A stretch of 64,000 nt of DNA, taken from Flavobacterium fryxellicola. Lineage in GTDB: Bacteria; Bacteroidota; Bacteroidia; Flavobacteriales; Flavobacteriaceae. The position numbers and the translations under genes are program-made. The first letter of the stretch is position 1, and each line of letters begins with the position of its first letter. Below are positions 9,597 to 17,940 of this stretch, one piece after another. The stretch is from positions 124,001-188,000 of the forward strand of contig NZ_FRDK01000004.1 in NCBI RefSeq assembly GCF_900143245.1, written 5' to 3'. The notes beneath the pieces were generated by a model, which had not been told where the DNA came from, did not search any database, and was given only the letters and a program-made list of their open reading frames with translations.

Positions 9597-9648
9597 TTAT
9601 TTTAGTTTAGAATAATTTAAGGTAACAGGTTTAAGGTAAATTACAATG

Positions 9649-10464
9649 CTATTTTTTGTTAAAACTAGCCACTGCTTTTCTCACGCTGCCGTATTTTTTC
9701 AATAGTGCGCCAGCTTCTTCATAGGAAGTTGGAATTTCCCCCATAATCATTTTTACACCACGATCTACTAGTTTGCTGTTGCTTAGTTGCATGTCAACCA
9801 TTTTGTTGCCTTTTACTTTGCCTAATTGAATCATTGTCGCTGTGGAAATCATGTTGAGCACCAGTTTTTGCGCTGTTCCTGCTTTCATGCGGGAACTTCC
9901 CGTTACAAATTCAGGTCCTACAACAACATCAATCGGGAATTTTGCCGTTTGCGAAATCGGACTTTCAGCATTGCAAGATATACTTCCTGTAGAAATATTA
10001 TTTTCATTGCAAGCTTGCAATCCACCGATAACATAAGGTGTTGTTCCTGAAGCGGCAATCCCAACCACTACATCATTTTCATTTATGTTAAATGCCTTCA
10101 AATCAATCCAAGCTTGCGTTGCGTTGTCTTCGGCATTTTCTACCGCTCTGCGAATGGCAGTATCGCCACCGGCAATAATCCCAATTACCAAATCGAAAGG
10201 AACGCCAAAAGTAGGCGGACATTCTGATGCGTCAAGGATTCCAATACGGCCCGAAGTTCCAGCACCAATATAGAATAATCGACCGCCCAATTTCATTTTG
10301 GAAACGATTTCAGTGACTAAACTTTCTATTTGTGGCAATGCTTTTTCTACCGCAAGCGGAACGGTTTTGTCTTCCTGATTGATATTAGAAAGCAAGTCAG
10401 CAACCGGCATATTTTCTAAATGTTCGTATTTTGAGGATTGCTCGGTGGTTTTAGTGTAGGTCAT
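9649..10464 (-). CDS. murQ: N-acetylmuramic acid 6-phosphate etherase (MurQ)
   Basis: A SIS-domain enzyme of about 271 residues that cleaves the lactyl ether of MurNAc-6-phosphate to give GlcNAc-6-phosphate and D-lactate during cell-wall recycling. Family signatures are GRLFYIGAGTSGRIGILDASECPPTFG in the N-terminal half (quoted as overlapping short blocks GRLFYIGAGTSGR and DASECPPTFG), GIAASGTTPYVIGGL, and the C-terminal SSRMKAGTAQKLVLNM. I place the start at the ATG at 10464 (TYTKTTEQSS). An in-frame TTG at 10488 is unlikely because it falls inside a putative promoter box. First gene of an operon with the DUF6095-like and pentapeptide genes. Confidence 0.93.
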   Translation of the reverse strand: MTYTKTTEQSSKYEHLENMPVADLLSNINQEDKTVPLAVEKALPQIESLVTEIVSKMKLGGRLFYIGAGTSGRIGILDASECPPTFGVPFDLVIGIIAGGDTAIRRAVENAEDNATQAWIDLKAFNINENDVVVGIAASGTTPYVIGGLQACNENNISTGSISCNAESPISQTAKFPIDVVVGPEFVTGSSRMKAGTAQKLVLNMISTATMIQLGKVKGNKMVDMQLSNSKLVDRGVKMIMGEIPTSYEEAGALLKKYGSVRKAVASFNKK

Positions 10465-10485
10465 TTTCGTATTATTGGACAACTC

Positions 10486-10493
10486 CAAAATTA
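10486..10493 (-). promoter_or_regulatory. Putative -7 box for murQ
   Basis: On the minus strand this reads TAATTTTG, matching TAnnTTTG, 22 bases before the murQ ATG. It decides against the upstream TTG start. Confidence 0.5.
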
Positions 10494-10650
10494 ACCTTTT
10501 TTATCACAATCTCGAAATTTTCTATTTATAGTTTCAGGTTTTTCATCCGCGATTTTCTTTATATTCGATATATACTGAATTACTTTTTTTAATTATTAAT
10601 TTCCGAAATGGAGAAAGGTTGTTGAATCTTTTTTAGATGAACTAAAATAC

Positions 10651-10658
10651 TATATTTG
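10651..10658 (+). promoter_or_regulatory. Putative -7 box for the AraC-family gene
   Basis: TATATTTG, a perfect TAnnTTTG match, lies 18 bases before the ATG at 10677. It is divergent from the murQ promoter about 160 bases away. Confidence 0.6.
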
Positions 10659-10676
10659 TTATATATTAAAATATAA

Positions 10677-11819
10677 ATGGATAGATTAAGCTTACTGCAG
10701 GGAATTGGCAGCATCTCAGTTTTTGTTTCTTTATTGCTTGCGTTTTTTTTATTAACGGTTAAAACCGAAAATAAATTAGCAAATCGTTTATTTTCCTGTT
10801 TTTTTATTTTTTCTGCTATCGATCTTAGTGGATTTTTTATTGATGCTGCAACCCGAACCCAACTGAATTTCGAGATTTTTAGATCTACAGCCTGTTTGTG
10901 TGGAATGCCTTTATTTTATCTTTTTGTACTGGCAGTCTGTTATTCTGATTTTAGATTAAAGTGGAAGCACGTATTGCATTTGCTTCCTTTTTTATTGGTT
11001 AATTTGGTTTTTATTCCAAGGATTTATCTTAGCACAAACATGGATAGAGATAGTTTTGCTGCAACGCTCAATCAAATGCCAGAGATATACCTGATTCAGA
11101 TTTTGATTGAATTTCAATATGTATTTTATATCGTCAGCGTATTTTTGATTTTGAAAAAATATAGAGAAATCTATTTAGAAAATTACGCTGATTCGAGTAC
11201 TGAGACTTATAAATGGCTTTTTCAGATAACTACTGTTTTTCTTATCGCACATTCTATTGTGGCATTAAAAAATGTATTGCGTTATAGCGGTTTCAGAGAG
11301 ATATTCCTTTGGACAAATGTACTTGTAGGGGCTATTGCTTTGCTTATAACATGCTGGTTTATCATGAAAGCGCTCAATCATCCCGAACTTTTTAGAGGCG
11401 TTAATTCTAAATTGAAATTAGCAAAAGATATTCTACCAAAAGTCGAAGAAAAAACGGAATTTAAAGATGTTCAAAACAATGCGATTTCCAGTCAAATTTC
11501 GATATTGAAACAATATATGGTAGAGAGAGAGCCTTTTCTTGATCCATCACTTACCATTCAGGAGCTTGCCAATCAAATTGATTTTCCGGCTCGGGATTTA
11601 TCTGTTTTAATTAATCATCATATGGATCAGCACTTTTTTGATTTAGTCAATGAATATCGTATTCAAAAAGCGATGGGTATTTTGAAAGATCAGTCTAGAA
11701 GTCAGCTTACCGTTTTGGAAATTTTATACGAAGTTGGTTTTAATTCTAAATCTTCTTTTAATACCTCTTTTAAAAAATATACAAATTTAACGCCTACAGC
11801 TTACAGAAACGCCTTGTAA
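10677..11819 (+). CDS. Membrane-anchored AraC-family transcriptional regulator
   Basis: A 380-residue protein. Residues 1-235 hold about seven hydrophobic helices (for example ISVFVSLLLAFFLLTV at 13-28 and VGAIALLITCWFIM at about 225-238). Residues 275-380 form an AraC/XylS DNA-binding domain with two helix-turn-helix units: LTIQELANQIDFPARDLSVLIN and the recognition helix region TVLEILYEVGFNSKSSFNTSFKK. The ending NLTPTAYRN is the classic AraC tail. This layout is common in Bacteroidota for sensing a signal in the membrane and controlling an adjacent surface gene; the outer-membrane receptor downstream is the obvious target. The signal is unknown. Confidence 0.9.
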   Translation: MDRLSLLQGIGSISVFVSLLLAFFLLTVKTENKLANRLFSCFFIFSAIDLSGFFIDAATRTQLNFEIFRSTACLCGMPLFYLFVLAVCYSDFRLKWKHVLHLLPFLLVNLVFIPRIYLSTNMDRDSFAATLNQMPEIYLIQILIEFQYVFYIVSVFLILKKYREIYLENYADSSTETYKWLFQITTVFLIAHSIVALKNVLRYSGFREIFLWTNVLVGAIALLITCWFIMKALNHPELFRGVNSKLKLAKDILPKVEEKTEFKDVQNNAISSQISILKQYMVEREPFLDPSLTIQELANQIDFPARDLSVLINHHMDQHFFDLVNEYRIQKAMGILKDQSRSQLTVLEILYEVGFNSKSSFNTSFKKYTNLTPTAYRNAL

Positions 11820-11855
11820 TAAGGAGTTTGTAAAAAGTCGTACTTCATACCTGAT

Positions 11856-11901
11856 AAAGTCGAACTGATTTTCTGATTAGAAATTGGTTCGACTTTTTTT
11901 T
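11856..11901 (+). terminator. Hairpin after the AraC-family gene
   Basis: AAAGTCGAAC (11856-11865) pairs perfectly with GTTCGACTTT (11887-11896), followed by a T run to 11901. It sits in the 156-base gap before the receptor gene, so it either ends the regulator transcript or attenuates read-through into the receptor. Confidence 0.75.
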
Positions 11902-11975
11902 GTCGGTCGAATTCTGAAAATTTCTAAGGCAACTTTGCTTCAAATTAATCGAAACAAGTTTTAAAATTAGAAATC

Positions 11976-14366
11976 ATGAAAAAAGCAACCCTCCTTATTT
12001 TTTTAGTATTGCCTTTATTTTGTTTAGCACAAACATCATTTAAAATAAAAGGAAAAATAACAAATGAAACAATTCCATTAGAATGGGCGGATGTTTCTAT
12101 ATCTATTTCAGAAGGAAAAATTATTGATGGAACAACATCTAAACAAGATGGTTCTTTTGAAATTAACCTTAAAAAAGGAACCTATAAAATAGAAATCAGT
12201 CTTTTGGGATTTACAGATTTTGAAAAAGAGATTACAATAGAAAATGATACTGATTTAGGAACAATTATTCTGAAGGAAAATACAACCAATTTGGGTGAAG
12301 TTATCATTGAATCTCAAAAGAAAACAATCGAACAGAAAACGGATCGTTTGGTTTATAATCTTGAAAACAATGTTACGACTGTTGGTGGAGATGCTTTGAG
12401 TGCAATAAATACAGCACCGGGAGTTGTGGTACAAAATAACACAATCAATATTTTAGGAAAAGGAGCGTCACGCGTTATGATAGATGGAAGAATGATCGAA
12501 TTGACAGGAGAAGAATTAAATAATTTTTTAAAATCAATCTCCGCGAGTGATATTAAAAATATTGAAATTATCAGCAATCCGCCGGCGAAATATGATGCTG
12601 AAGGATTGGGAGGAATTATTAATGTTATCATGAAAAAAGGAGTTCGTGATTCCTGGAAAAACACTTCTACTGTTTCTTACGATCAAAATAAATATAGTAT
12701 TTATACTTTAAGAGATAACTTTTTTTACAATAAAAACAAGTTCCGATTTTCTGCCAGCATTAATGCAAAAACAGGATATTTGAATGCTACTGAAGAATTA
12801 AAAATGTATTTTCCTGATGGACTTTCGCACATGAAAAGCGTAACAAAGGTAAAAACCGAAAATCTTTCCGGTAAATTGGCTTTAGATTATGATCTTTCAG
12901 AAGGTACTACTGTTGGATTTCAATATTTAAACGATAGAAATAACCCTGATTTTAAATCGGATATTAGCATTGAGAATTACAACACGCAAAATGAATTGGA
13001 TAATGTTACGCTGAATAATAGCTTCACTGATAAAGGATCAAAAAATCAAACCTATAATGCACATTTGATTACCAAACTAGATTCCTTGAAAAGAAAGTTA
13101 TCTTTTGATGTAGACTATTTTAATTACAGTTCAAAATTCGATAGAAATTTTGTCGCTAATAATTACACGCCATTCATGACTTTTGTTGATATAAATCAGT
13201 CGGGAAGAAACATTTCGAATCAGGATATCGACAATTGGAGTTTTAAGGCAGATATGGAACATCCTCTTCAAGCGTTGAATTTGTCTTATGGTGCAAAAAT
13301 GAGTTTTACAAATAGTGTGAGTAATGTACTTTATTACAATACAATTACAGGAACTCCGGAATTAGATTTGAACCAATCCAACCGATTTAAATACACTGAA
13401 AACAATCAGGTGGTTTATGTAAATGCGGATAAAAAACTCAATGAAAAATGGAATTTCCAAATGGGATTAAGATTGGAGAACACTCAATCAAATGGATTTT
13501 CTGAAACAATGAATCAGGAAACTGAAAATAATTATTTGAAATTATTTCCAACGTTTTATGCTTCATACAAGAAAAACGAAAACAATACTTTTAGTTTGAA
13601 TTATGGAAAAAGAATCAACAGACCACGTTTTGACTTATTGAATCCGTTCAGAATTTACATCAATAGCAATAGTTATTCTGAAGGAAATCCGTTTTTAAGT
13701 CCATCATTTAGTGATAATTTTGAGTTGGTACATTCGTATAAAGAAATTTTGAGAACAAGTGTTTTTGTTAATGCAATTAAAAACGGTTATGGAGTTTTGT
13801 TTACTTCAAACCCGGAGACCAATACCCAGATTGTAACCCGTGAGAATTATTTTAAAAACTTAAATTATGGAATAGGGGAAAGTTACTCGGCAAGTTTTGC
13901 AGATTGGTGGTCTAGTGAAAATTCATTGTACCTTTTAGGTGCAAAAACAGCATTTATTAAAGCTATCAATGCTACACCATCAAACAGTTTACAAATTGAT
14001 TTTTCGACAAATAATACGTTTATATTAGGTAAAATGGCAAAATTACAGATCGATTTTACGTATACCACACCTTTTAAAGGAGGTTTATATGAAGTAGGAT
14101 ATACCTCAAGTTTAGATATTGGTTTCAAACAGGATTTCTTTAATAAAACCTTGCAGATTGCATTTTTGGCAAATGATATTTTTAATACCTCTTATTTAAA
14201 AAAATTTACTTCAGTTATAAACGGTGTAAAACAGGTATATGATCAGAAAGAAAGTAATCGATTTGTACGTGTATCAATGGTTTATAATTTTGGAAACAAA
14301 AAAATCAATGTAAAACAGCGTGATTTTGGAAATATGGAGGAGAATAAAAGGACTGGAGGAAATTAG
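11976..14366 (+). CDS. TonB-dependent-receptor-like outer-membrane beta-barrel protein
   Basis: A 796-residue outer-membrane protein. It has a signal peptide (residues 1-18, ending FCLAQ), a carboxypeptidase-regulatory-like beta domain (about 21-105, with GTYKIEISLLGFTDF), a plug region (about 115-215, with GGIINVIMKKG) and a long C-terminal barrel of alternating aromatic strands ending in VSMVYNFGNKK plus a short basic tail. This is the outer-membrane beta-barrel family (OMP_b-brl_3) common in Bacteroidota, probably for uptake of a peptide, siderophore or other small ligand. No SusD partner lies next to it, so a polysaccharide role is less likely. Probably regulated by the AraC-family gene just upstream. 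Confidence 0.88.
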   Translation: MKKATLLIFLVLPLFCLAQTSFKIKGKITNETIPLEWADVSISISEGKIIDGTTSKQDGSFEINLKKGTYKIEISLLGFTDFEKEITIENDTDLGTIILKENTTNLGEVIIESQKKTIEQKTDRLVYNLENNVTTVGGDALSAINTAPGVVVQNNTINILGKGASRVMIDGRMIELTGEELNNFLKSISASDIKNIEIISNPPAKYDAEGLGGIINVIMKKGVRDSWKNTSTVSYDQNKYSIYTLRDNFFYNKNKFRFSASINAKTGYLNATEELKMYFPDGLSHMKSVTKVKTENLSGKLALDYDLSEGTTVGFQYLNDRNNPDFKSDISIENYNTQNELDNVTLNNSFTDKGSKNQTYNAHLITKLDSLKRKLSFDVDYFNYSSKFDRNFVANNYTPFMTFVDINQSGRNISNQDIDNWSFKADMEHPLQALNLSYGAKMSFTNSVSNVLYYNTITGTPELDLNQSNRFKYTENNQVVYVNADKKLNEKWNFQMGLRLENTQSNGFSETMNQETENNYLKLFPTFYASYKKNENNTFSLNYGKRINRPRFDLLNPFRIYINSNSYSEGNPFLSPSFSDNFELVHSYKEILRTSVFVNAIKNGYGVLFTSNPETNTQIVTRENYFKNLNYGIGESYSASFADWWSSENSLYLLGAKTAFIKAINATPSNSLQIDFSTNNTFILGKMAKLQIDFTYTTPFKGGLYEVGYTSSLDIGFKQDFFNKTLQIAFLANDIFNTSYLKKFTSVINGVKQVYDQKESNRFVRVSMVYNFGNKKINVKQRDFGNMEENKRTGGN

Positions 14367-14382
14367 AAAATTGAAAGCTGGG

Positions 14383-14410
14383 AAACAGAAATCTCTTTAT
14401 TTCTGTTTCT
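14383..14410. terminator. Hairpin between convergent receptor and ZIP genes
   Basis: AAACAGAAAT (14383-14392) pairs perfectly with ATTTCTGTTT (14399-14408) around a six-base loop. The stem is AT-rich and the T tract is short, so termination may be weak. Confidence 0.5.
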
Positions 14411-14423
14411 TAACTTTATAAAA

Positions 14424-15092
14424 TCATAAAAAATACGCCAACGCAATTCCTATCACAATCATCGAAACTTTCGCGATATTGAATTTGTGTCCTTCGCTGC
14501 TTTCAAAAATTATGGTGGACGAAATATGAAATAATATTCCAATGACAACGGCCGTTATTTCAGTATAATAAACGTTTAAAATGGGTAAATAATCTGATAA
14601 CATAGTTCCTAGCGGGGTCATTATGGCAAACGTAACCATGAAGAAAAAGATTGCTTTTTTATTGAGGCTTGAGTTGATAAAAAAAGTAGTCAGAATTATG
14701 GCTATTGGTAAATGATGGATTGCTATTCCTATGGCTAAATCATTGTGGTGACTGAGTGGAAATCCTTCTAAGAAGGCGTGAATACAAAGGCTGATGAATA
14801 GCAGCCACGGGATTTGAGTCATTATTGCATGCCCGTGAACGTGTCCATGCTCTGCTCCTTTGGAAAAAAATTCTAATATGATTTGGAATAAGATGCCCAA
14901 CATAATAAAGAGGCCGATGGAGGGCGTAGCGCTTTCATAAATTTCCGGCAATAAGTGCATTACGGTTAAGGAAAGTAAAAACGAACCGCTAAAGGCTAAT
15001 AGTAGTTTTAGGTTGGTCTTGTTTTTTGGCTTTAAAACCAATGCAATACTGTATCCTATAAGCACGGAAAGTAAGGGTAAAAGGTAATTCAT
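14424..15092 (-). CDS. ZIP family divalent metal transporter
   Basis: A 222-residue protein with eight hydrophobic segments. The ZIP signatures are visible: SLCIHAFLEGFPL (about residues 109-121) in membrane helix 4, with the metal-binding His and Glu, and IAIHHLPIAIIL (about 126-137) in helix 5. A histidine-rich loop GAEHGHVHGHA sits between helices 3 and 4, as in many zinc transporters. It probably imports or moves zinc or another divalent ion across the inner membrane. The exact metal and direction are not readable. It is transcribed alone, opposite to the receptor gene. Confidence 0.88.
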   Translation of the reverse strand: MNYLLPLLSVLIGYSIALVLKPKNKTNLKLLLAFSGSFLLSLTVMHLLPEIYESATPSIGLFIMLGILFQIILEFFSKGAEHGHVHGHAIMTQIPWLLFISLCIHAFLEGFPLSHHNDLAIGIAIHHLPIAIILTTFFINSSLNKKAIFFFMVTFAIMTPLGTMLSDYLPILNVYYTEITAVVIGILFHISSTIIFESSEGHKFNIAKVSMIVIGIALAYFL

Positions 15093-15190
15093 ATTTTTTG
15101 CTTAACCATTGATGTGTATTGTTGTTTAATCGTTTAGCTATTCAACTGTTAAAGTGTTTAGTTGTGTAATTGATTACTTCTTTAACTTTT

Positions 15191-15243
15191 TAACCTTTTT
15201 CTCGATTAGCCTTGTAAATAAGTAACCCTTTTCTCGATTATCC
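15191..15243. repeat. Short imperfect direct repeat
   Basis: A 21-base unit of the form TAACC(T/C)TTTTCTCGATTA followed by GCC or TCC occurs at 15191-15211 and 15223-15243, differing at two positions. The preceding 100 bases carry further TTTAATCGTTTA-like text of a degenerate simple-repeat character. Function unknown. Confidence 0.55.
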
Positions 15244-15249
15244 TGCTAC

Positions 15250-16014
15250 CTATTTGAAAATCATAATCAGTCGTTCACTTTCTGTTTTATGGAATTTCTT
15301 CAATTTATAATCACCAAAAATATCCAATAAATAAATTCCGGCTTCCTCCATTAATTCCTCAAAATCTTTAAGTGTTAAGGCTTTTACTTTCTCGGTAAAG
15401 TGGAATTGTTCGCCTTTGTCTTCAAAATTAATGTCTTTGTAAATGTGGCCGTCTTTTAGATAGCGCGTCATGTGAAATTCGATTCCATCAACAGTTTTCG
15501 TTTCTTCAGGAACTAGAGTTTCCAGTACTTGAGCGACATTCATAAAATCAATCACCGCAAATCCATATTCCGAAAGGCTTTCCTTGATGGCTTTGAGGGT
15601 GATGAGATTGTCTTCATCATTTTCGAAATAACCAAAACTCGTAAATAAATTAAATATGGCATCGTATTTCTCTTCAAAAGTTTCTCGCATATCATGCACT
15701 TTGAAATGTAGTGTTTCATTCGTGTTTATGCTAGCTTCGGCAATACTGTTCTCCGATAAATCAGCACCAAGAACGTCAAAGCCCAGCTGGTTCAAATAAA
15801 TAGAATGACGGCCTTTGCCACAGGCTAAATCCAGTACTTTTGCTTTTTCAGGAAGGTTTAGATAATGCGTGAGATTATCCATAAAAATTTGAGCTTCTCT
15901 GTAATTGCGGTCTTTGTATAAAATATGATAATAAGGAGTGTCAAACCAAGAAGAGTACCACTTTTCGGTTGAATTTAGTTCGTTTTTGGTAGACGGTTTT
16001 TCAGCTTCAGACAT
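15250..16014 (-). CDS. Class I SAM-dependent methyltransferase
   Basis: A 254-residue Rossmann-fold methyltransferase. Motif I is VLDLACGKGRHSIYLNQLG (about residues 60-78), followed by the acidic motif II region (GADLSENSI), motif III/IV (YDAIFNLFTSFGYF) and motif V. The N-terminal block WYSSWFDTPYYHILYKDRNYREA is characteristic of a group of small-molecule or uncharacterised methyltransferases widespread in Bacteroidota. The substrate is unknown. It is transcribed divergently from the rRNA methyltransferase gene, from a promoter that nearly abuts the opposing one. Confidence 0.85.
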   Translation of the reverse strand: MSEAEKPSTKNELNSTEKWYSSWFDTPYYHILYKDRNYREAQIFMDNLTHYLNLPEKAKVLDLACGKGRHSIYLNQLGFDVLGADLSENSIAEASINTNETLHFKVHDMRETFEEKYDAIFNLFTSFGYFENDEDNLITLKAIKESLSEYGFAVIDFMNVAQVLETLVPEETKTVDGIEFHMTRYLKDGHIYKDINFEDKGEQFHFTEKVKALTLKDFEELMEEAGIYLLDIFGDYKLKKFHKTESERLIMIFK

Positions 16015-16043
16015 TTATTCTTTTTCAATTAATTCGATTCAGG

Positions 16044-16051
16044 CAAATTTA
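16044..16051 (-). promoter_or_regulatory. Putative -7 box for the methyltransferase gene (minus)
   Basis: Reads TAAATTTG on the minus strand, 30 bases before the ATG at 16014. Only three bases separate it from an opposing TATTTTTG box. Confidence 0.55.
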
Positions 16052-16054
16052 GTG

Positions 16055-16062
16055 TATTTTTG
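16055..16062 (+). promoter_or_regulatory. Putative -7 box reading rightward
   Basis: TATTTTTG on the plus strand faces away from the minus-strand box at 16044-16051. If used for the RlmL-like gene the leader would be about 275 bases. Confidence 0.4.
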
Positions 16063-16344
16063 CAGAAAATAACTATTTCACAGCGATTCAAATGTTGTGA
16101 CGGTAGGATATATTTTTTACCACATAGAAACATAGAAAATCGTAATAGAAGAGGATTTTTTAGATTTTTTTTTCGCTTACCGATGTTTTCTCCTAAAAAT
16201 AAAATAATTTTTTGTTTAAAGGTACGGTATCTCTGGTGCGAATTGGGGAAAATTTGATTGCAAGAATATAAAAAAGAGGCACAATATTGTTGCGTTAGAA
16301 TGGGGGTTTAATTGGAATTTACTTTTTGGAATTTATAAAGAAAA
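16063..16344 (+). other. Long leader / intergenic region before the RlmL-like gene
   Basis: About 280 bases without a defensible gene. A 65-codon frame at 16060-16257 begins inside the promoter box and shows no protein-like composition. The text ACCACATAGAAACATAGAAAA at about 16121-16140 resembles simple repeated phrases common in flavobacterial spacers. Confidence 0.4.
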
Positions 16345-17550
16345 ATGGAAAATAATTATAAGATGGTTGCCAAAACCTTTTTTGGTTTTGAGGAGATATT
16401 AGCAAAAGAGTTACAGATGCTGGGCGCACAAAACGTGGAGCAAGGGGTGAGAATGGTAAGTTTTAAAGGAGACAAAGGTTTTATGTACAAAGCGAATTTA
16501 GCGCTGCGTACGGCTTTGAAAATCTTAAAGCCTATTTATTTTTTTAAGGCTAACAATGAGCAGGCATTATACAAGGGCATTTCAGGAGTGAACTGGTCCA
16601 AATTGATTGGTGCTAATCAGACTTTTGTGATTGATACCACAGTGCACTCCGAATATTTTAATCACTCGGAATTTGTTTCCCAGAAATGTAAAGATGCCAT
16701 TGTCGATCAGTTTCGAGAAAGAACGGGTCAACGTCCAAGCATTGATAAAGTACACCCTGATTTGAGAATCAATATTCATATCGATAAAGATCAAGTTTCT
16801 GTTGCATTGGACACCTCTGGAAATGCGTTGAACCAACGTGGGTACAGAACGGCTACCAATATTGCACCAATAAACGAAGTTTTGGCTGCGGGAATTCTTT
16901 TACTTTCAGGTTGGGATGGTCAAGGCGATTTCTTAGATCCAATGTGCGGTTCGGGAACTTTTCTAGCTGAAGCAGCAATGATTGCCTGCAATATTCCGGC
17001 AAACATCAACCGTAAGGAATTTGCTTTCGAAAAATGGAATGATTGGGACAATGACTTATTTGACAGTATTTCTGATAGTTTATTGAAACGGGTTCGTGAA
17101 TTTCATTATACCATAAAAGGATACGATAAAGCGCCAAGTGCGGTTCAAAAAGCGAAAGACAATATCAAAAACGCCAATCTTGACGACTATATTTCAATCG
17201 AAGAAAAAAACTTTTTCGATACTGAAAAATCCTCTGAAGGGAAATTACATGTTGTTTTTAACCCACCTTATGATGAGCGATTGGATATTCACATGGAAGA
17301 ATTTTATAAAAATATTGGTGATACCTTGAAGAAAAATTATCCAGGAACTAATGCCTGGATGATTACAGCAAACCTAGAAGCGCTGAAATATGTAGGGCTT
17401 AAACCTTCAAGAAAAATTAAACTTTTCAATGCTGGTTTAGAGGCTAGATTAGTGAAATACGAAATGTACGCAGGAAGTAAGAGGACAAAGTTTGCTTCGC
17501 CTGTTCGCCCTGAGGGCTCGAGTGAAGTAACAAATGATAGTGCTGAATAA
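16345..17550 (+). CDS. rlmL: THUMP-domain RNA methyltransferase (RlmL-like, 23S rRNA m2G2445 type)
   Basis: A 401-residue RNA methyltransferase. Residues 1-160 contain an N-terminal ferredoxin-like plus THUMP region (KTFFGFEEILAKELQMLG; VHSEYFNHSEFVSQKCKDAI). Residues 165-375 hold the SAM-binding domain with LLSGWDGQGDFLDPMCGSG (motif I around FLDPMCGSGT) and the catalytic N-P-P-Y motif (VFNPPYDERL, about residue 310). This is the short RlmL form without the fused RlmK domain, so it probably makes only m2G2445 in 23S rRNA. The last 25 residues are a variable polar tail. It is followed by a small membrane-protein gene on the same strand. Confidence 0.9.
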   Translation: MENNYKMVAKTFFGFEEILAKELQMLGAQNVEQGVRMVSFKGDKGFMYKANLALRTALKILKPIYFFKANNEQALYKGISGVNWSKLIGANQTFVIDTTVHSEYFNHSEFVSQKCKDAIVDQFRERTGQRPSIDKVHPDLRINIHIDKDQVSVALDTSGNALNQRGYRTATNIAPINEVLAAGILLLSGWDGQGDFLDPMCGSGTFLAEAAMIACNIPANINRKEFAFEKWNDWDNDLFDSISDSLLKRVREFHYTIKGYDKAPSAVQKAKDNIKNANLDDYISIEEKNFFDTEKSSEGKLHVVFNPPYDERLDIHMEEFYKNIGDTLKKNYPGTNAWMITANLEALKYVGLKPSRKIKLFNAGLEARLVKYEMYAGSKRTKFASPVRPEGSSEVTNDSAE

Positions 17551-17607
17551 GCAGGATTCAATTTTTTACTTTCGCCCTTTGATTTTATAACTTTAAGATT
17601 TAATTAA

Positions 17608-17844
17608 ATGACCAAATTACAAATACGAGCCTTCATCTATCAATTAGGATGTTTTGCGATATTATTTATCTCCGCTAGATTTGCAGTGGAGCAATACACT
17701 AATTTAATTGGATTTTGGATTCCGTTAACTGCTTTTGTTATTGGCACACTATTGTCACCAAAATTCCAAGCAGTAAAAACCAAAGAGGGAGAGAAATTAT
17801 ACATGAAATGGATTTTCATGAAAGGAATTAAAGAAGTAGGATAA
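17608..17844 (+). CDS. Small two-helix membrane protein, unknown
   Basis: A 78-residue protein with two hydrophobic segments (about residues 9-24, YQLGCFAILFISARFA, and 33-49, IGFWIPLTAFVIGTLLS) and a short basic cytoplasmic tail (KEGEKLYMKWIFMKG). It lies 57 bases after the RlmL-like gene on the same strand and before a clear terminator. I recognise no named family. Codon use looks normal for the neighbourhood and the frame is conserved to the stop, so I regard it as a real gene. Confidence 0.7.
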   Translation: MTKLQIRAFIYQLGCFAILFISARFAVEQYTNLIGFWIPLTAFVIGTLLSPKFQAVKTKEGEKLYMKWIFMKGIKEVG

Positions 17845-17886
17845 GGCAGGAGCCACAAAGCTGAAAGGTATTATTTTAAAATATTG

Positions 17887-17940
17887 ACCGCTAATTCACT
17901 AATTTTTACAAAAATAAGTAGCGAATTAGCGGTTATTTTT
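17887..17940. terminator. Terminator between convergent genes
   Basis: ACCGCTAATTC (17887-17897) pairs perfectly with GAATTAGCGGT (17923-17933) and is followed on the plus strand by a T-rich run. The right arm reaches the stop codon of the minus-strand DUF6048-like gene. Confidence 0.7.

Noticed and set aside
10465..10488. TTG start extending murQ by eight codons
   Set aside because: The TTG falls inside the minus-strand TAnnTTTG box and the added residues are not family-like.
16060..16257. 65-codon plus-strand frame before the RlmL-like gene
   Set aside because: It begins within the promoter box, is rich in Arg, Lys and Phe from AT-rich DNA, and shows no family features.
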